Below, piece by piece: positions 16,733-25,053 of a stretch of 64,000 nucleotides of DNA; the first letter of the stretch is position 1; each line of letters starts with the position of its first letter. The stretch is from Acetobacterium woodii DSM 1030 (GTDB taxonomy: Bacteria; Bacillota; Clostridia; Eubacteriales; Eubacteriaceae), in the NCBI RefSeq assembly GCF_000247605.1, contig NC_016894.1, positions 3,709,732 to 3,773,731 of the forward strand, written 5' to 3'. Position numbers and translations under genes: made by a program. A model generated the notes under the pieces. It was given only the letters and a program-made list of their open reading frames with translations, ran no database searches and was not told the origin of the DNA.

Positions 16733-18065
16733 ATGTTTGAAAAAGTATACCTGATATTAGGTAGCATCGAGCTTTTAATTTTATTAATATTAATTGGAAA
16801 GTACATCTATTTTGAAAAGTTTTTTTATTATTCACGTACGTGGTATTTTTTTTGGGGAACTTTTTTATTCAGTGAAGTTATCCTTAGTTTTTTTGATCAA
16901 GACGGATCTATCCCAGCCGCCGCAGTTTTTCTGTTTTTTAGTGCCTTGGTTTTCATTTCAAGAAAAACACAAAAAATCAGAGGCTTATTCTTAACCTTAC
17001 CCATTACCGGGATACTATTTTCTATTATAAGCATTCCCATTGCTTTTAAATATTTATTTTCAGAATCTATGAATTCTATTATTACTACCAACACTTCATG
17101 GATGATAATATTTGACTTTATTTTCTGGACCGGCTTTATCTTGTTCCTGTGGAAGGGCGGCAAATGGAGAAGACGTTTTAATGAAATGCTCAATAACCGA
17201 ACCCTGTCCAAATGGGAAAGAGGTATTATTAATACCGCTGGTTTGTTTTTTTACTTTTTTTGTCTTGGTTTTAAGCGTAGATGAGTTCAGTGTCACATCG
17301 CTCTATGCCAGCAAACTTTTTATCGGTTTCGGAATTTTTATAATTGCTTTTTTTGAAATGTCAATAATCGCAATGGTTATTCAGGGAAATAGCAAGACCT
17401 ATTTTCAACAGACAGCAATCATTAATGAACATTATTTAAATATGCAATTACAGCACTTTAAGACGTATCAAGAAACGCAAAGAGAAACCAGAAGAGTCCA
17501 TCATGATATGAAAAACCACATTACTTGCTTACACAACCTAATTACTGAAGGAAAAACTGAAGAAGTCCGTTCCTACATTCTCAGTTTAGATTCACAGATT
17601 CAACAGATTGATAAAGAATTACATACCGGGAACGGTATTGTGGATGCAATCGTTAATGAAAAATATGCCAAAGCTAAAAACGATCAGATCTCTATTTCAA
17701 TTGAGGGGAAACTGAGATCTTTAACGGTGGCAGCAATTGATCTTTGCACCATATTTTCTAATGCAATTGACAACGCCGTCGAAGCTTTAAAAGACAGTTA
17801 TAACCCTGAAAAAGAAATACAGATAACGTTTAAGCAACAAAATCAAATGCAATTTTTTATATTTCGTAATCCTGTCAGGCCACCCAAATCGCCTTATACT
17901 TTTTTGACAACAAAAAAAGATTCTCATAATCATGGCTTTGGCTTAGACAATATCAGAATGGCCGTAGAAAAATATCAAGGACAGATGAATTATTATATCG
18001 AAAATGATGGGGGACAAAATTTTTTTATCCTTGAAATAATTTTATTTATGCAATCCACAACATAG
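16733..18065 (+). pseudogene. AgrC-like GHKL sensor kinase split by a shift in T7 runs
   Basis: The first frame from ATG 16733 gives five or so membrane helices and ends at 17284. The second frame, open from 17112, carries the rest of the sensor helices from VLVLSVDEFSVTSLYASKLF, the phospho-His motif RRVHHDMKNHI and the GHKL ATPase (IFSNAIDNAVEALKD, NHGFGLDNIRMAVEKY). The break sits in two T7 runs (17246-17252, 17255-17261); one base fewer joins them into a normal kinase of about 443 residues. The part before the run in the second frame is not real protein. The gene lies right behind its LytTR partner. Sequence error, slippage and true loss are all possible. Confidence 0.8.
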
Positions 18066-18150
18066 TTGAAACATTTCACAACAAAAACACCAATCCGCAA
18101 ATCTCTGAAACTATAATTAATACAGAAATATAGCAAAGGAGATTATACAA

Positions 18151-19140
18151 TTGAAAAACATCCTCGAAACAAATGAAGACCAATGGACTAAAAAAAAGAT
18201 TAGAAAAAATACTAATAAAATCACCAGGGGTGTTCTTGTTTATGAAATTATAATGACCCTAATCGTTATTGTCGATATGTTTCGAAGAATTGCATTCGCT
18301 TTTTTTGATACTAATGATCCAAACATTGATTCTACTATTGACAAGATCGCTAATGAAACAATAAATAGTGGCACATCAAGTATTATTGGGGTTTTAATCG
18401 GTTTACTTTTTTTGCTGTTTTATTTTCGAAAATATAATTATCGAAATTTTATTTTTCATTCACAAGAAAAAATGACCGGACATTCTTTTTTAGTCATCCT
18501 GACGATTTTTATGTCAACACAGCTTATTTTTAGTTTATTAGGTACGGCTATGGAAACTTGTTTAAATCAGTTTGGCTTTAGTATTCTAGGCGAAATTACA
18601 AGTGCAACCGGTAATAGTAGTACCCTATCGATGCTCTTATATGCTTCTTTTATTGGTCCGATTACCGAAGAAATTGTTTTCCGCGGTTTTGTCATGAGGG
18701 GCTTTCAAAAATATGGAAGCTATTATAGTATTTTTATATCTGCCGTTATTTTTGGCGCATTTCATGGTAATCTGATTCAAAGTATCTTTGCCACATTAGT
18801 TGGTTTAGTCCTTGGTTATGTAGCCATGAAATATTCCATAAAATGGTCGATTCTAATCCACATTATTAATAATTTCGTTTTTGGAGAATTGCTTTTTGGG
18901 CTGATTTCTAATTTTAATACGTCTATTCAAGCTATTGTCATTTATGTGATTGAAGGCTTATTTTTTGCCGGAACAGTCGTAATCATTATCCTCAAACGCA
19001 ATGAAATAAAGAAATTTATTAAAAATAAAAAATATCCAAAAGGATTACTAGGCATAACCTTTACTTCTGTATGGCTGTTAATATTTTTGGCCTTTCAACT
19101 GCTTCAAGGCGTCTCTGGCATCGAAAGATTGCCGTTATAA
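18151..19140 (+). CDS. CPBP family intramembrane metalloprotease
   Basis: A 329-residue multi-helix protein with the CPBP (Abi/CAAX protease) motifs: ITEEIVFRGF (E173, E174, R178), FGAFHG (His 205) and LIHIINN (His 237, Asn 241). Family members cleave prenylated proteins or process and protect against bacteriocin peptides. It begins at a TTG with AAAGGAG upstream, 86 bases after the AgrC-like kinase, and may be its regulatory target, for example an immunity or peptide-processing factor; that is inference. Its 3' end overlaps the convergent ligase gene by 37 bases. Confidence 0.88.
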   Translation: MKNILETNEDQWTKKKIRKNTNKITRGVLVYEIIMTLIVIVDMFRRIAFAFFDTNDPNIDSTIDKIANETINSGTSSIIGVLIGLLFLLFYFRKYNYRNFIFHSQEKMTGHSFLVILTIFMSTQLIFSLLGTAMETCLNQFGFSILGEITSATGNSSTLSMLLYASFIGPITEEIVFRGFVMRGFQKYGSYYSIFISAVIFGAFHGNLIQSIFATLVGLVLGYVAMKYSIKWSILIHIINNFVFGELLFGLISNFNTSIQAIVIYVIEGLFFAGTVVIIILKRNEIKKFIKNKKYPKGLLGITFTSVWLLIFLAFQLLQGVSGIERLPL

Positions 19141-20492
19141 ATGATATGCTTAAACTTTCCACTTTGCGGATGCTGCATCGGTAACTTATCCGAAAAAAAG
19201 ATTCGCACCTGCTTAACCCCATGAGTCGCCAGAAAAGCGGTGAGATTTTTTGCGGCTTCTTCAAACAAGTCCTGGGGATTATCCTCCGCTCTGGCTATGA
19301 TTCGCAACTCAAGTTCGTTTCCTTCATAGGCGATCAGCTGAAACCGAACAATCCCATGAATTTCTTTCAGCGTTGCATAAATGGCCAGCGGTGAAATTTT
19401 AATCATCTTACCGTCTTCATAAAAGGTCAGGATATCATCGGTACGTCCCTCGAGGGTCAGCCAGGGTGCCGGATTCTTGCAGGGACAGGGTTCATGATGC
19501 ATAACAACCCGATCAGTGACCTCATATCGAATAAAAGGTTGGGTATAATTAGCGAGGTTGGTAATCAAGATCTTATCTGACTGGACTCCATCCGCAACCG
19601 GTTCGTTCTGATCGTTGACCGGCTCGACAATGATCCAGTCATCATTGATGTGAAAGTGTTTTTCCGAACATTCGCAAGCTATGGTTCCGCCTTCGGTACA
19701 GGAATAGGAAGTTTGAACGGTGCATCCAAAAGCCTCTTCCAAAGCCCTTCGCAGCTGCGGGCTTAAGTATTCACCGCCGGTCATGATTAACACTGGCTGA
19801 ATCTGCAACCGCCCCTTTTTCTGTTCATCAATCAGCAGTTCCAGAATCGTCGGATAGCCCCCCAACATTGTTGGTTTAAAAGCATTTAACTCCTCGACGA
19901 TCCGGGCAATCGGAGCTAAGGCGCTGGTTACGCCAAACTGTCTTTTTTTCCAGGGCATCGCTAATAAGCGGGCCCGGACCGAACTGTTTCCCAAGTAAAA
20001 ACCACCGGTTGCAAAAACCCCCATAGTTTTTCCGCCACCTTTTAGAAAAGCCCGATAATCTTCTTTTCTGACAAAACTTCGTAACATGTTTATTCCGGCC
20101 ATAACATTATTAGTGGTTTGATCATATAACGCAACCAAAGGGTTGCCGGTGGAACCGCTGGTGGTAAACACCAGATATTTGCCTTTGATTTTTCGTCCGA
20201 TATTGTCTAAATCCTTCATGAAAACTTCTACTTCATTCAAAGTGATATCCTTTTCCGTTATCCACTCATCAAAATGCGCCATCAAATCAACCTTATTCGT
20301 TGGTGGCAAATCGCGCAGCTTAAAATGTTCACCAATATTTTGATAGTGCGCCTGATAATAAGGGCTGTTTTGTTTGGCATAATCAACCAAACGGTTAAGC
20401 CGTGCTGCTCTGATTCTGGCTTTAGCCAAAGCACTTTTTTTCGGATATTGTGAACACAGCCATATTGACTTGATTAAACTCATTTTTTTCAT
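19104..20492 (-). CDS. phenylacetate-CoA ligase-like (PaaK/F390 synthetase-type) adenylate-forming enzyme
   Basis: A 462-residue member of the PaaK-like branch of AMP-forming ligases. It has the phosphate-binding loop FTTSGSTGNPL (about 110-119), MLGGYPTILELLID, QTSYSCTEGGTIACECSE with HFHIND resembling the Cys/His patch of this branch, FIRYEVTDRV and LEGRTDDILTF. Such enzymes activate aryl or other carboxylates as adenylates, often to CoA esters; coenzyme F390 synthetases are close relatives. The substrate is unknown. It overlaps the upstream tetR by 4 bases. Confidence 0.85.
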   Translation of the reverse strand: MKKMSLIKSIWLCSQYPKKSALAKARIRAARLNRLVDYAKQNSPYYQAHYQNIGEHFKLRDLPPTNKVDLMAHFDEWITEKDITLNEVEVFMKDLDNIGRKIKGKYLVFTTSGSTGNPLVALYDQTTNNVMAGINMLRSFVRKEDYRAFLKGGGKTMGVFATGGFYLGNSSVRARLLAMPWKKRQFGVTSALAPIARIVEELNAFKPTMLGGYPTILELLIDEQKKGRLQIQPVLIMTGGEYLSPQLRRALEEAFGCTVQTSYSCTEGGTIACECSEKHFHINDDWIIVEPVNDQNEPVADGVQSDKILITNLANYTQPFIRYEVTDRVVMHHEPCPCKNPAPWLTLEGRTDDILTFYEDGKMIKISPLAIYATLKEIHGIVRFQLIAYEGNELELRIIARAEDNPQDLFEEAAKNLTAFLATHGVKQVRIFFSDKLPMQHPQSGKFKHIIYNGNLSMPETP

Positions 20493-21133
20493 GATAATTC
20501 GCCTTCCTTTAAGACTCCATTTAACATAAAATCAAGGTATTCTTTTATTTCGGTTTTAATCTCAGCAGAGTGCTCAAAAAATAACGCTGGGGTCTCTTGA
20601 TAGCGCTCCAGATATTTGTTTATAATCGCCCCCAGATATAATGTCATGGCATTTTCAAATTTTTCTTTATCAATATCTTTTAAGGTAATCGTTGCGATGG
20701 CTTTCGCCATAATCGCTTGGGATTTTTTTCGGGTACTGATCATATACCGTATCATCAGCGCGTTTTTTTCTTCACCTATTTTAGCACTCATTTCCCGGGC
20801 CGCCATATTGACCAACCGCATTTCGTTGGGATATTTTTGGCACAATTTAAATTTTTCATCAGCATAAGAAAAGATAATTCCATAAAAATCGGTTTGATCC
20901 GTCCTTTGAGGATCTATAAGGAGTTTTTTTAATGCAAACTCCAGACAATAAAGGTAGAAATTTTTCTTGTTATCAAAATAATGAAACAAAATTCCTTTAG
21001 AGATGCCACAATTTTTTGTGATCTCATCGGTACTGGCATCCATATAGGATTTTTTCGAAAATTCAGCAATTCCACTTTGGATAATGGCTACTTTTTTTTG
21101 ATCCGGTATTTTTTCAAACGATTCAATTGACAT
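20489..21133 (-). CDS. TetR/AcrR family regulator
   Basis: A 214-residue TetR protein from ATG 21133, which follows AAGGGGGC; a longer frame to 21199 would start inside the operator. The HTH domain is visible (IAEFSKKSYMDASTDEITKN, GILFHYFDNKKNFYLY), the rest is the helical ligand domain. It heads a two-gene operon with the PaaK-like ligase, so the ligand may be an aryl acid or its CoA ester; this is inference from context. Two matching palindromes lie upstream. Confidence 0.9.
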   Translation of the reverse strand: MSIESFEKIPDQKKVAIIQSGIAEFSKKSYMDASTDEITKNCGISKGILFHYFDNKKNFYLYCLEFALKKLLIDPQRTDQTDFYGIIFSYADEKFKLCQKYPNEMRLVNMAAREMSAKIGEEKNALMIRYMISTRKKSQAIMAKAIATITLKDIDKEKFENAMTLYLGAIINKYLERYQETPALFFEHSAEIKTEIKEYLDFMLNGVLKEGELS

Positions 21134-21143
21134 AAAGCCCCCT

Positions 21144-21202
21144 TTGACTGGTGAGTCAATATTTAAGCAAAGCATACACCCTATTGACTGATAAGTCAAT
21201 AG
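21144..21202. promoter_or_regulatory. two TetR operators before the PaaK-like operon
   Basis: TTGACT-GGTG-AGTCAA (21144-21159) lies 11 bases before the tetR start. CTATTGACT-GATA-AGTCAATAG (21181-21202) is a perfect repeat with 9-bp arms. The shared half-site TTGACT and 4-bp spacer point to one regulator binding both. Confidence 0.75.
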
Positions 21203-21278
21203 AGTGTTCTTATTTGATCTTATTATTCCATTTCAAAAGTTATTTATCGACAAGTCATCCTTCCAATAAATACCAAAA

Positions 21279-21710
21279 CTACATTTCCCGATCATATTTG
21301 ACGCGGTAATACAACCCATAAAAAACAACAAATAAATATGCACTAACCAACAACAACACAATAATCAAATCAACCCCCATTAAAGCAACCGTCAGTAAAA
21401 GCGCGCCAAATACGGGGATCATAATATCATAGGCTTTAGCTTTGGCTCGTCTGGCAATTGCGATATTACGCTCATCCTTTTTATCAATTTCGATTTGTTT
21501 TTCAATATCGGGACAATTTTTTATCGCTTTCTGACTAATAATCTCTCCCATACCGTGTCCAAAAATACCGCACCCAAGACCAATCCCAACATAAGGCAAT
21601 GCCAACAGCAGCCCTTGCGAATCAGGCAGCAGTTTAACCATGGCCAAACCTGAAATAAGCAACATTAAACCGATGATGACAAAACCTGCATTTCTAAATT
21701 GACGCTTCAT
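21279..21710 (-). CDS. small membrane protein of an XRE-regulated pair
   Basis: About 143 residues from ATG 21710, which follows GAGGAGG. Four hydrophobic helices flank a charged stretch (KQIEIDKKDERNIAIARRAKAK), a pattern of the uncharacterised membrane proteins often encoded next to small XRE regulators in Firmicutes (DUF6442/DUF2178-like, from memory). It overlaps the end of the XRE gene by 17 bases. Function unknown; possibly the regulator's sensor or target. Confidence 0.7.
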   Translation of the reverse strand: MKRQFRNAGFVIIGLMLLISGLAMVKLLPDSQGLLLALPYVGIGLGCGIFGHGMGEIISQKAIKNCPDIEKQIEIDKKDERNIAIARRAKAKAYDIMIPVFGALLLTVALMGVDLIIVLLLVSAYLFVVFYGLYYRVKYDREM

Positions 21711-21915
21711 TTTTTTCCTCCTCATAGATAAAAATATCTTCAATGCTCATTTTAAAATACCGGGCAATTTTAAAAGCTAAAATAATGGATGGGTTATATC
21801 GGCCATTTTCCAGTGAGCCAATGGTTTGTCTTGATACTTCCAAAGCTGACGCCAATTCTTCTTGTTTGATACCATTTAATCTCCGAATTTCTTCCAGTCG
21901 ATTTTTCACGATCAT
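21694..21915 (-). CDS. small XRE/Cro family regulator
   Basis: A 73-residue single-domain HTH protein (EEIRRLNGIKQEELASALEV, SRQTIGSLENGRYNPSI) of the group that accompanies a membrane protein. It is transcribed from a strong promoter flanked by two copies of AAAGCTTACTTTCC, which it probably binds. Confidence 0.9.
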   Translation of the reverse strand: MIVKNRLEEIRRLNGIKQEELASALEVSRQTIGSLENGRYNPSIILAFKIARYFKMSIEDIFIYEEEKNEASI

Positions 21916-21926
21916 CCCCCTTACAC

Positions 21927-21990
21927 GGAAAGCTTACTTTCCATTTGTTTATCATAGCAGATTGTTCTGCTAATGTAAAGCTTACTTTCC
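21927..21990 (-). promoter_or_regulatory. promoter with two XRE-type operators
   Basis: On the minus strand TTTACA, 17-bp spacer, TATGAT. Operator copies GGAAAG-CTTA-CTTTCC (21927-21942) and GTAAAG-CTTA-CTTTCC (21975-21990) share 15 of 16 bases and bracket the promoter, one over the -35 and one past the -10. Confidence 0.75.
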
Positions 21991-22197
21991 AAAATAACGT
22001 TCCCTTATAACTGATCTTTTCAATCAAAAAAACCACCAAATCAAAGCCTGGTGGTCACGTAATTGCTATACAAAAGATATTTTTTATAATCACACTTAAT
22101 TTAATTGTTCTGCTCGTATCTGTGTTTTTAATTAATACAACCAATTTTTATTTAATGTCTGGCTAAATCACCAAACGTCATCACCCATCAATCAATC

Positions 22198-22392
22198 TCA
22201 CTCTTCCAAGCTAAAAAGCTCTTCCACTGTAGATTCTAACAGCCTGGCCAGTTTCATAGCAAGTTCCAGGGTTGGATTATACTTGTTATTTTCGATTGCA
22301 TTAATCGTTTGTCTGGTGACATTTAATTGTTTCGCCAAGTCCTCTTGTCTCATTTTCCGGGCTTTTCTTAACTCTTTAATTTTGTTTTTCAT
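22198..22392 (-). CDS. small XRE/Cro family regulator (second module)
   Basis: A 64-residue HTH protein (LRKARKMRQEDLAKQLNVTR, QTINAIENNKYNPTLELAMK), closely related in design to the one at 21694-21915. Here it is the second gene, 4 bases after the membrane protein gene. Probably represses the operon through the repeats at 22730-22801. Confidence 0.9.
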   Translation of the reverse strand: MKNKIKELRKARKMRQEDLAKQLNVTRQTINAIENNKYNPTLELAMKLARLLESTVEELFSLEE

Positions 22393-22396
22393 ATTA

Positions 22397-22717
22397 TCAT
22401 TTCAAACCTAATAAAAATAACGGGATAAACAATCCAACCGCAAGAATTATCACCAAAGCAATAACAAATCTACTGATATCTTTTTTCCATCCTTCATCAT
22501 CTACCTGCTTACGATAAAGTTGTCTTGCAAAAAAACAAACGATATTCTGACCACATATAATGTAAAATGGTAATTGCCAAGCTCCTCCGGTAATATTCGC
22601 AGCGATCATCCATATTCCCAGCACTAATAACGTAAATGCATAACCCCATCGCATGCTTTTTAAAGCAATATCTTTTTCCATTTCATCCATATCACCAGTT
22701 CTTCTAAGCTTAAACAT
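22397..22717 (-). CDS. small membrane protein of the second XRE module
   Basis: About 106 residues from ATG 22717 after AGGAGG. Three hydrophobic helices (WGYAFTLLVLGIWMIAANI, FYIICGQNIVCFFA, FVIALVIILAVGLFIPLFLL) separated by a charged loop RQLYRKQVDDEGWKKD. It resembles the other module's membrane protein in layout but not clearly in sequence. Function unknown. Confidence 0.7.
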   Translation of the reverse strand: MFKLRRTGDMDEMEKDIALKSMRWGYAFTLLVLGIWMIAANITGGAWQLPFYIICGQNIVCFFARQLYRKQVDDEGWKKDISRFVIALVIILAVGLFIPLFLLGLK

Positions 22718-22729
22718 AATCAACCTCCT

Positions 22730-22801
22730 AAAATGTCAAATTCTTTTTACATTTTAAGTATAGCAATTTTTCTATAAATGTCAAATGTTTTTTACATTTT
22801 A
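22730..22801 (-). promoter_or_regulatory. promoter with two 27-bp operator repeats
   Basis: On the minus strand TTGACA (22779-22784), 16-bp spacer, TATACT (22757-22762). Two near-identical repeats (22730-22756 and 22775-22801), each with ATGT and ACAT half-sites near the ends, bracket it. Likely XRE-binding sites. Confidence 0.7.
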
Positions 22802-22813
22802 TCAATTATTTTC

Positions 22814-24088
22814 TTATGTCGTTTGAGTTGCAATATAACCGGTCAGTTCTTTTTCAACTAAATCGAGAAATTTTGAAATCATCTGGCGATCACTTTGACT
22901 GCCATAAAGATTGACGCAAAAAGTCATTTTATCCGCAAAAGTACTAGCCGACATTTGAAAATGAGGACGATATTTAATCGAACCGCACACGATCGCATTA
23001 GAAACCGGAGATCCCTCAAAATAAAGCTGTTTTGAATCCACCACACCAAGATTAGTCATACATATTGGGGGATTCTTTAACGAATTTTTTAAAAGTTGAT
23101 AACTTTTTTCAGGAAAAAATTTGCTTAACAAATCCAGTTTGAGAAATGTATTTAAACCTAAATTGCCGGCTTTTTTAGCCGCCATTTCAGCGTTAATTTT
23201 ATTTAAGGTCTGGCTGAAGGTTTCCCCCTTTGTAACGGCAATTCGAATCGCGACCGTTGACGAAAGATTTGTCACGGCCTGAAATCTTTTATCGGCTAAA
23301 TATCTGCGCATATCGATCATAATCGGAATATTAAAGGGTTCTCCATCAATCTTCAGAACTCCCGAAAGTGCCCGAAAGTAAGCGGTTAAGATCACATCAT
23401 TGATTGTGACTTTATCATTTTTAGAACTATTTCGAAGTGCCTGATAAAGGGAGGCCTCAATTTCATGGGTAGTAATAAAAGGCTTTGCCTCGTCTGATTT
23501 GATCAAAGGAAATTCATAGTCACTCTTTTGGTTGTTATCTTTACTTTCAAACAAAAGCACCATGATTCGCGAAAAAAAATTAACTGACTGTGTAATTTTT
23601 TTAAAGCCGCGCTCACCATCAATGACATAGTCTGGTAAATAATCCGGTTCTTTTATCAGATGCGAATAAATATCCGCTAACAGATACATACATTGTTTAA
23701 ACCCCGCCCCATCGCAAACCATATGGTTCATGACTATTGACATTGCATCTCTGTCGGCTTGCATCAAACAAACCTTAATTTGCGGACCCGCTGCTGCGTC
23801 TGTTTTAGAAAAAGTAAAGCGGTCAAAATCGTCTTTTTCAAAAACAGTCGTAAAAATATTGTCCCAGTTTTCCCGGTTCATTTCTTCCCAATATGAATTC
23901 CCGGCCTCATTTTTATAAGCTTTTGACAGCATGGGTATCGTTTTTACCAGTAATGTCACCGCCTTTTGCATAACTATCGCATTCACTTTATTCTCAAATT
24001 GAATCACCCCATGCAATTGATGATCATTAAACCCCGTAATCTCGTATAAATATTGAAGTTTATCAAATGTTTCCGCTTTAACTTTCAT
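22814..24088 (-). CDS. condensation-domain/alcohol-acyltransferase-like protein
   Basis: A 424-residue stand-alone member of the condensation/acyltransferase superfamily (PapA/WS-DGAT/alcohol O-acetyltransferase type). The active-site motif reads NHMVCDGAG: the second His and Asp-Gly of HHxxxDG are present but the first His is Asn, as in some acyltransferases. FNIPIMIDMRRYL and FQAVTNLSSTVAIRI correspond to the later conserved strand and latch. It may esterify an alcohol with an acyl-CoA or acyl-carrier substrate. Start ATG 24088 follows GAGGTG. Divergent from a MerR gene. Confidence 0.75.
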   Translation of the reverse strand: MKVKAETFDKLQYLYEITGFNDHQLHGVIQFENKVNAIVMQKAVTLLVKTIPMLSKAYKNEAGNSYWEEMNRENWDNIFTTVFEKDDFDRFTFSKTDAAAGPQIKVCLMQADRDAMSIVMNHMVCDGAGFKQCMYLLADIYSHLIKEPDYLPDYVIDGERGFKKITQSVNFFSRIMVLLFESKDNNQKSDYEFPLIKSDEAKPFITTHEIEASLYQALRNSSKNDKVTINDVILTAYFRALSGVLKIDGEPFNIPIMIDMRRYLADKRFQAVTNLSSTVAIRIAVTKGETFSQTLNKINAEMAAKKAGNLGLNTFLKLDLLSKFFPEKSYQLLKNSLKNPPICMTNLGVVDSKQLYFEGSPVSNAIVCGSIKYRPHFQMSASTFADKMTFCVNLYGSQSDRQMISKFLDLVEKELTGYIATQTT

Positions 24089-24193
24089 ATTGTGCACCTC
24101 ATCTTAAAGTATTGACTGGTTTAGCCTCATTTTAAATAGTATCAAGTATTACTTTTTACATTCTATATCTGAATTAAGTTACTGTCAATACCT

Positions 24194-24222
24194 TTGACAA
24201 GTATTAAGCAATAGTTTATACT
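24194..24222 (+). promoter_or_regulatory. perfect sigma-A promoter of the MerR gene in a divergent region
   Basis: TTGACA, 17-bp spacer, TATACT. On the other strand TTGACA (24182-24187) with a TAGAAT 17 bases on points toward the acyltransferase gene. AATAC and GTATT half-sites around 24188-24205 may be the MerR operator. Confidence 0.7.
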
Positions 24223-24240
24223 TTATCCGAGGTGATTGCT

Positions 24241-24960
24241 ATGAAAAATAAGATCAACGATTCTAAAAAGAAAATTCCCATGCGTGAACTGGAAAAATTA
24301 ACATCAATGAACCGATCCACCATTAATTATTATATTAAAGAAGGCCTTTTACCGGCACCCCAAAAATCTGCCAAGAACATGGCTTATTATGATGAAACCT
24401 TTGTCGAAAAATTAAAACTAATCGAAATCATGAAAAAAGAACATTATTCTCTGGCCCAGATTAAAAAACTTATCAACAGTGAATCTGGTACGATCAATGA
24501 TTTTTGTTTTCAAATTCTGGAATCGGTTAATAAACTGCTTCCTTATGGAGTCGATGAAAATCTGGTCACAAAAAAACAGCTTTGTGACATTGGATTAACT
24601 GAAACACTCATTAACGAACTGATTGAGTTGAATATTATTGTTTCCGAGAATACCGATAACACCTTATTTCCAGCCTACAGTTTAACGGTATGTCAATTCA
24701 TAAAATATTTTACCGATGTTGGCATCCCGCTTTCCATCGTCGAAGAAATTATCAATAAATTAAAAGAGCTGGCTTATCTCGAAAAAGATGCTTTTATCGA
24801 TTATATCCGCAATCCGATGATCGATAACCATCTATCTCCGGAAAAACAAAAAACTGAAATCGATCAATGTATTCTGAGCATCAACGCCTTGTTACCAATT
24901 TTACATTTGCAATTTTTAATCCTCCCCACCAGAAATTTGCTAAAATCCACCCCCGATTAA
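24241..24960 (+). CDS. MerR family regulator with long effector domain
   Basis: A 239-residue protein from ATG 24241 (GAGGTG upstream). N-terminal MerR HTH: MRELEKLTSMNRSTINYYIK, EGLLPAPQKSAKNMAYYD. The C-terminal 150 residues are helical and longer than in classic MerR proteins; a second segment (FPAYSLTVCQFIKYFTDVGI) resembles another MerR-like helical module. The effector is unknown. Probably controls the divergent acyltransferase. Confidence 0.85.
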   Translation: MKNKINDSKKKIPMRELEKLTSMNRSTINYYIKEGLLPAPQKSAKNMAYYDETFVEKLKLIEIMKKEHYSLAQIKKLINSESGTINDFCFQILESVNKLLPYGVDENLVTKKQLCDIGLTETLINELIELNIIVSENTDNTLFPAYSLTVCQFIKYFTDVGIPLSIVEEIINKLKELAYLEKDAFIDYIRNPMIDNHLSPEKQKTEIDQCILSINALLPILHLQFLILPTRNLLKSTPD

Positions 24961-24974
24961 TTCTCACCACAACC

Positions 24975-25010
24975 AAAAGACCACAAATTTTTCTAAACCT
25001 GTGGTCTTTT
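24975..25010. terminator. bidirectional terminator
   Basis: AAAAGACCACA and TGTGGTCTTTT form an 11-bp stem with a 14-nt loop between the converging MerR and AraC genes. Confidence 0.85.
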
Positions 25011-25053
25011 AACTGATTCATAATTTTTTTCATTGGAAATATGGTTGAAATGA

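Noticed and set aside
17112-17240. N-terminus of the second kinase frame read as a separate protein start
   Set aside because: The sequence before the T7 runs in this frame is not membrane-sensor-like, while the other frame is; it is a frameshift, not a second gene.
21144-22801. Clustered direct repeats read as a CRISPR-like array
   Set aside because: They are pairs of operators around promoters with no regular spacer series and no cas genes.
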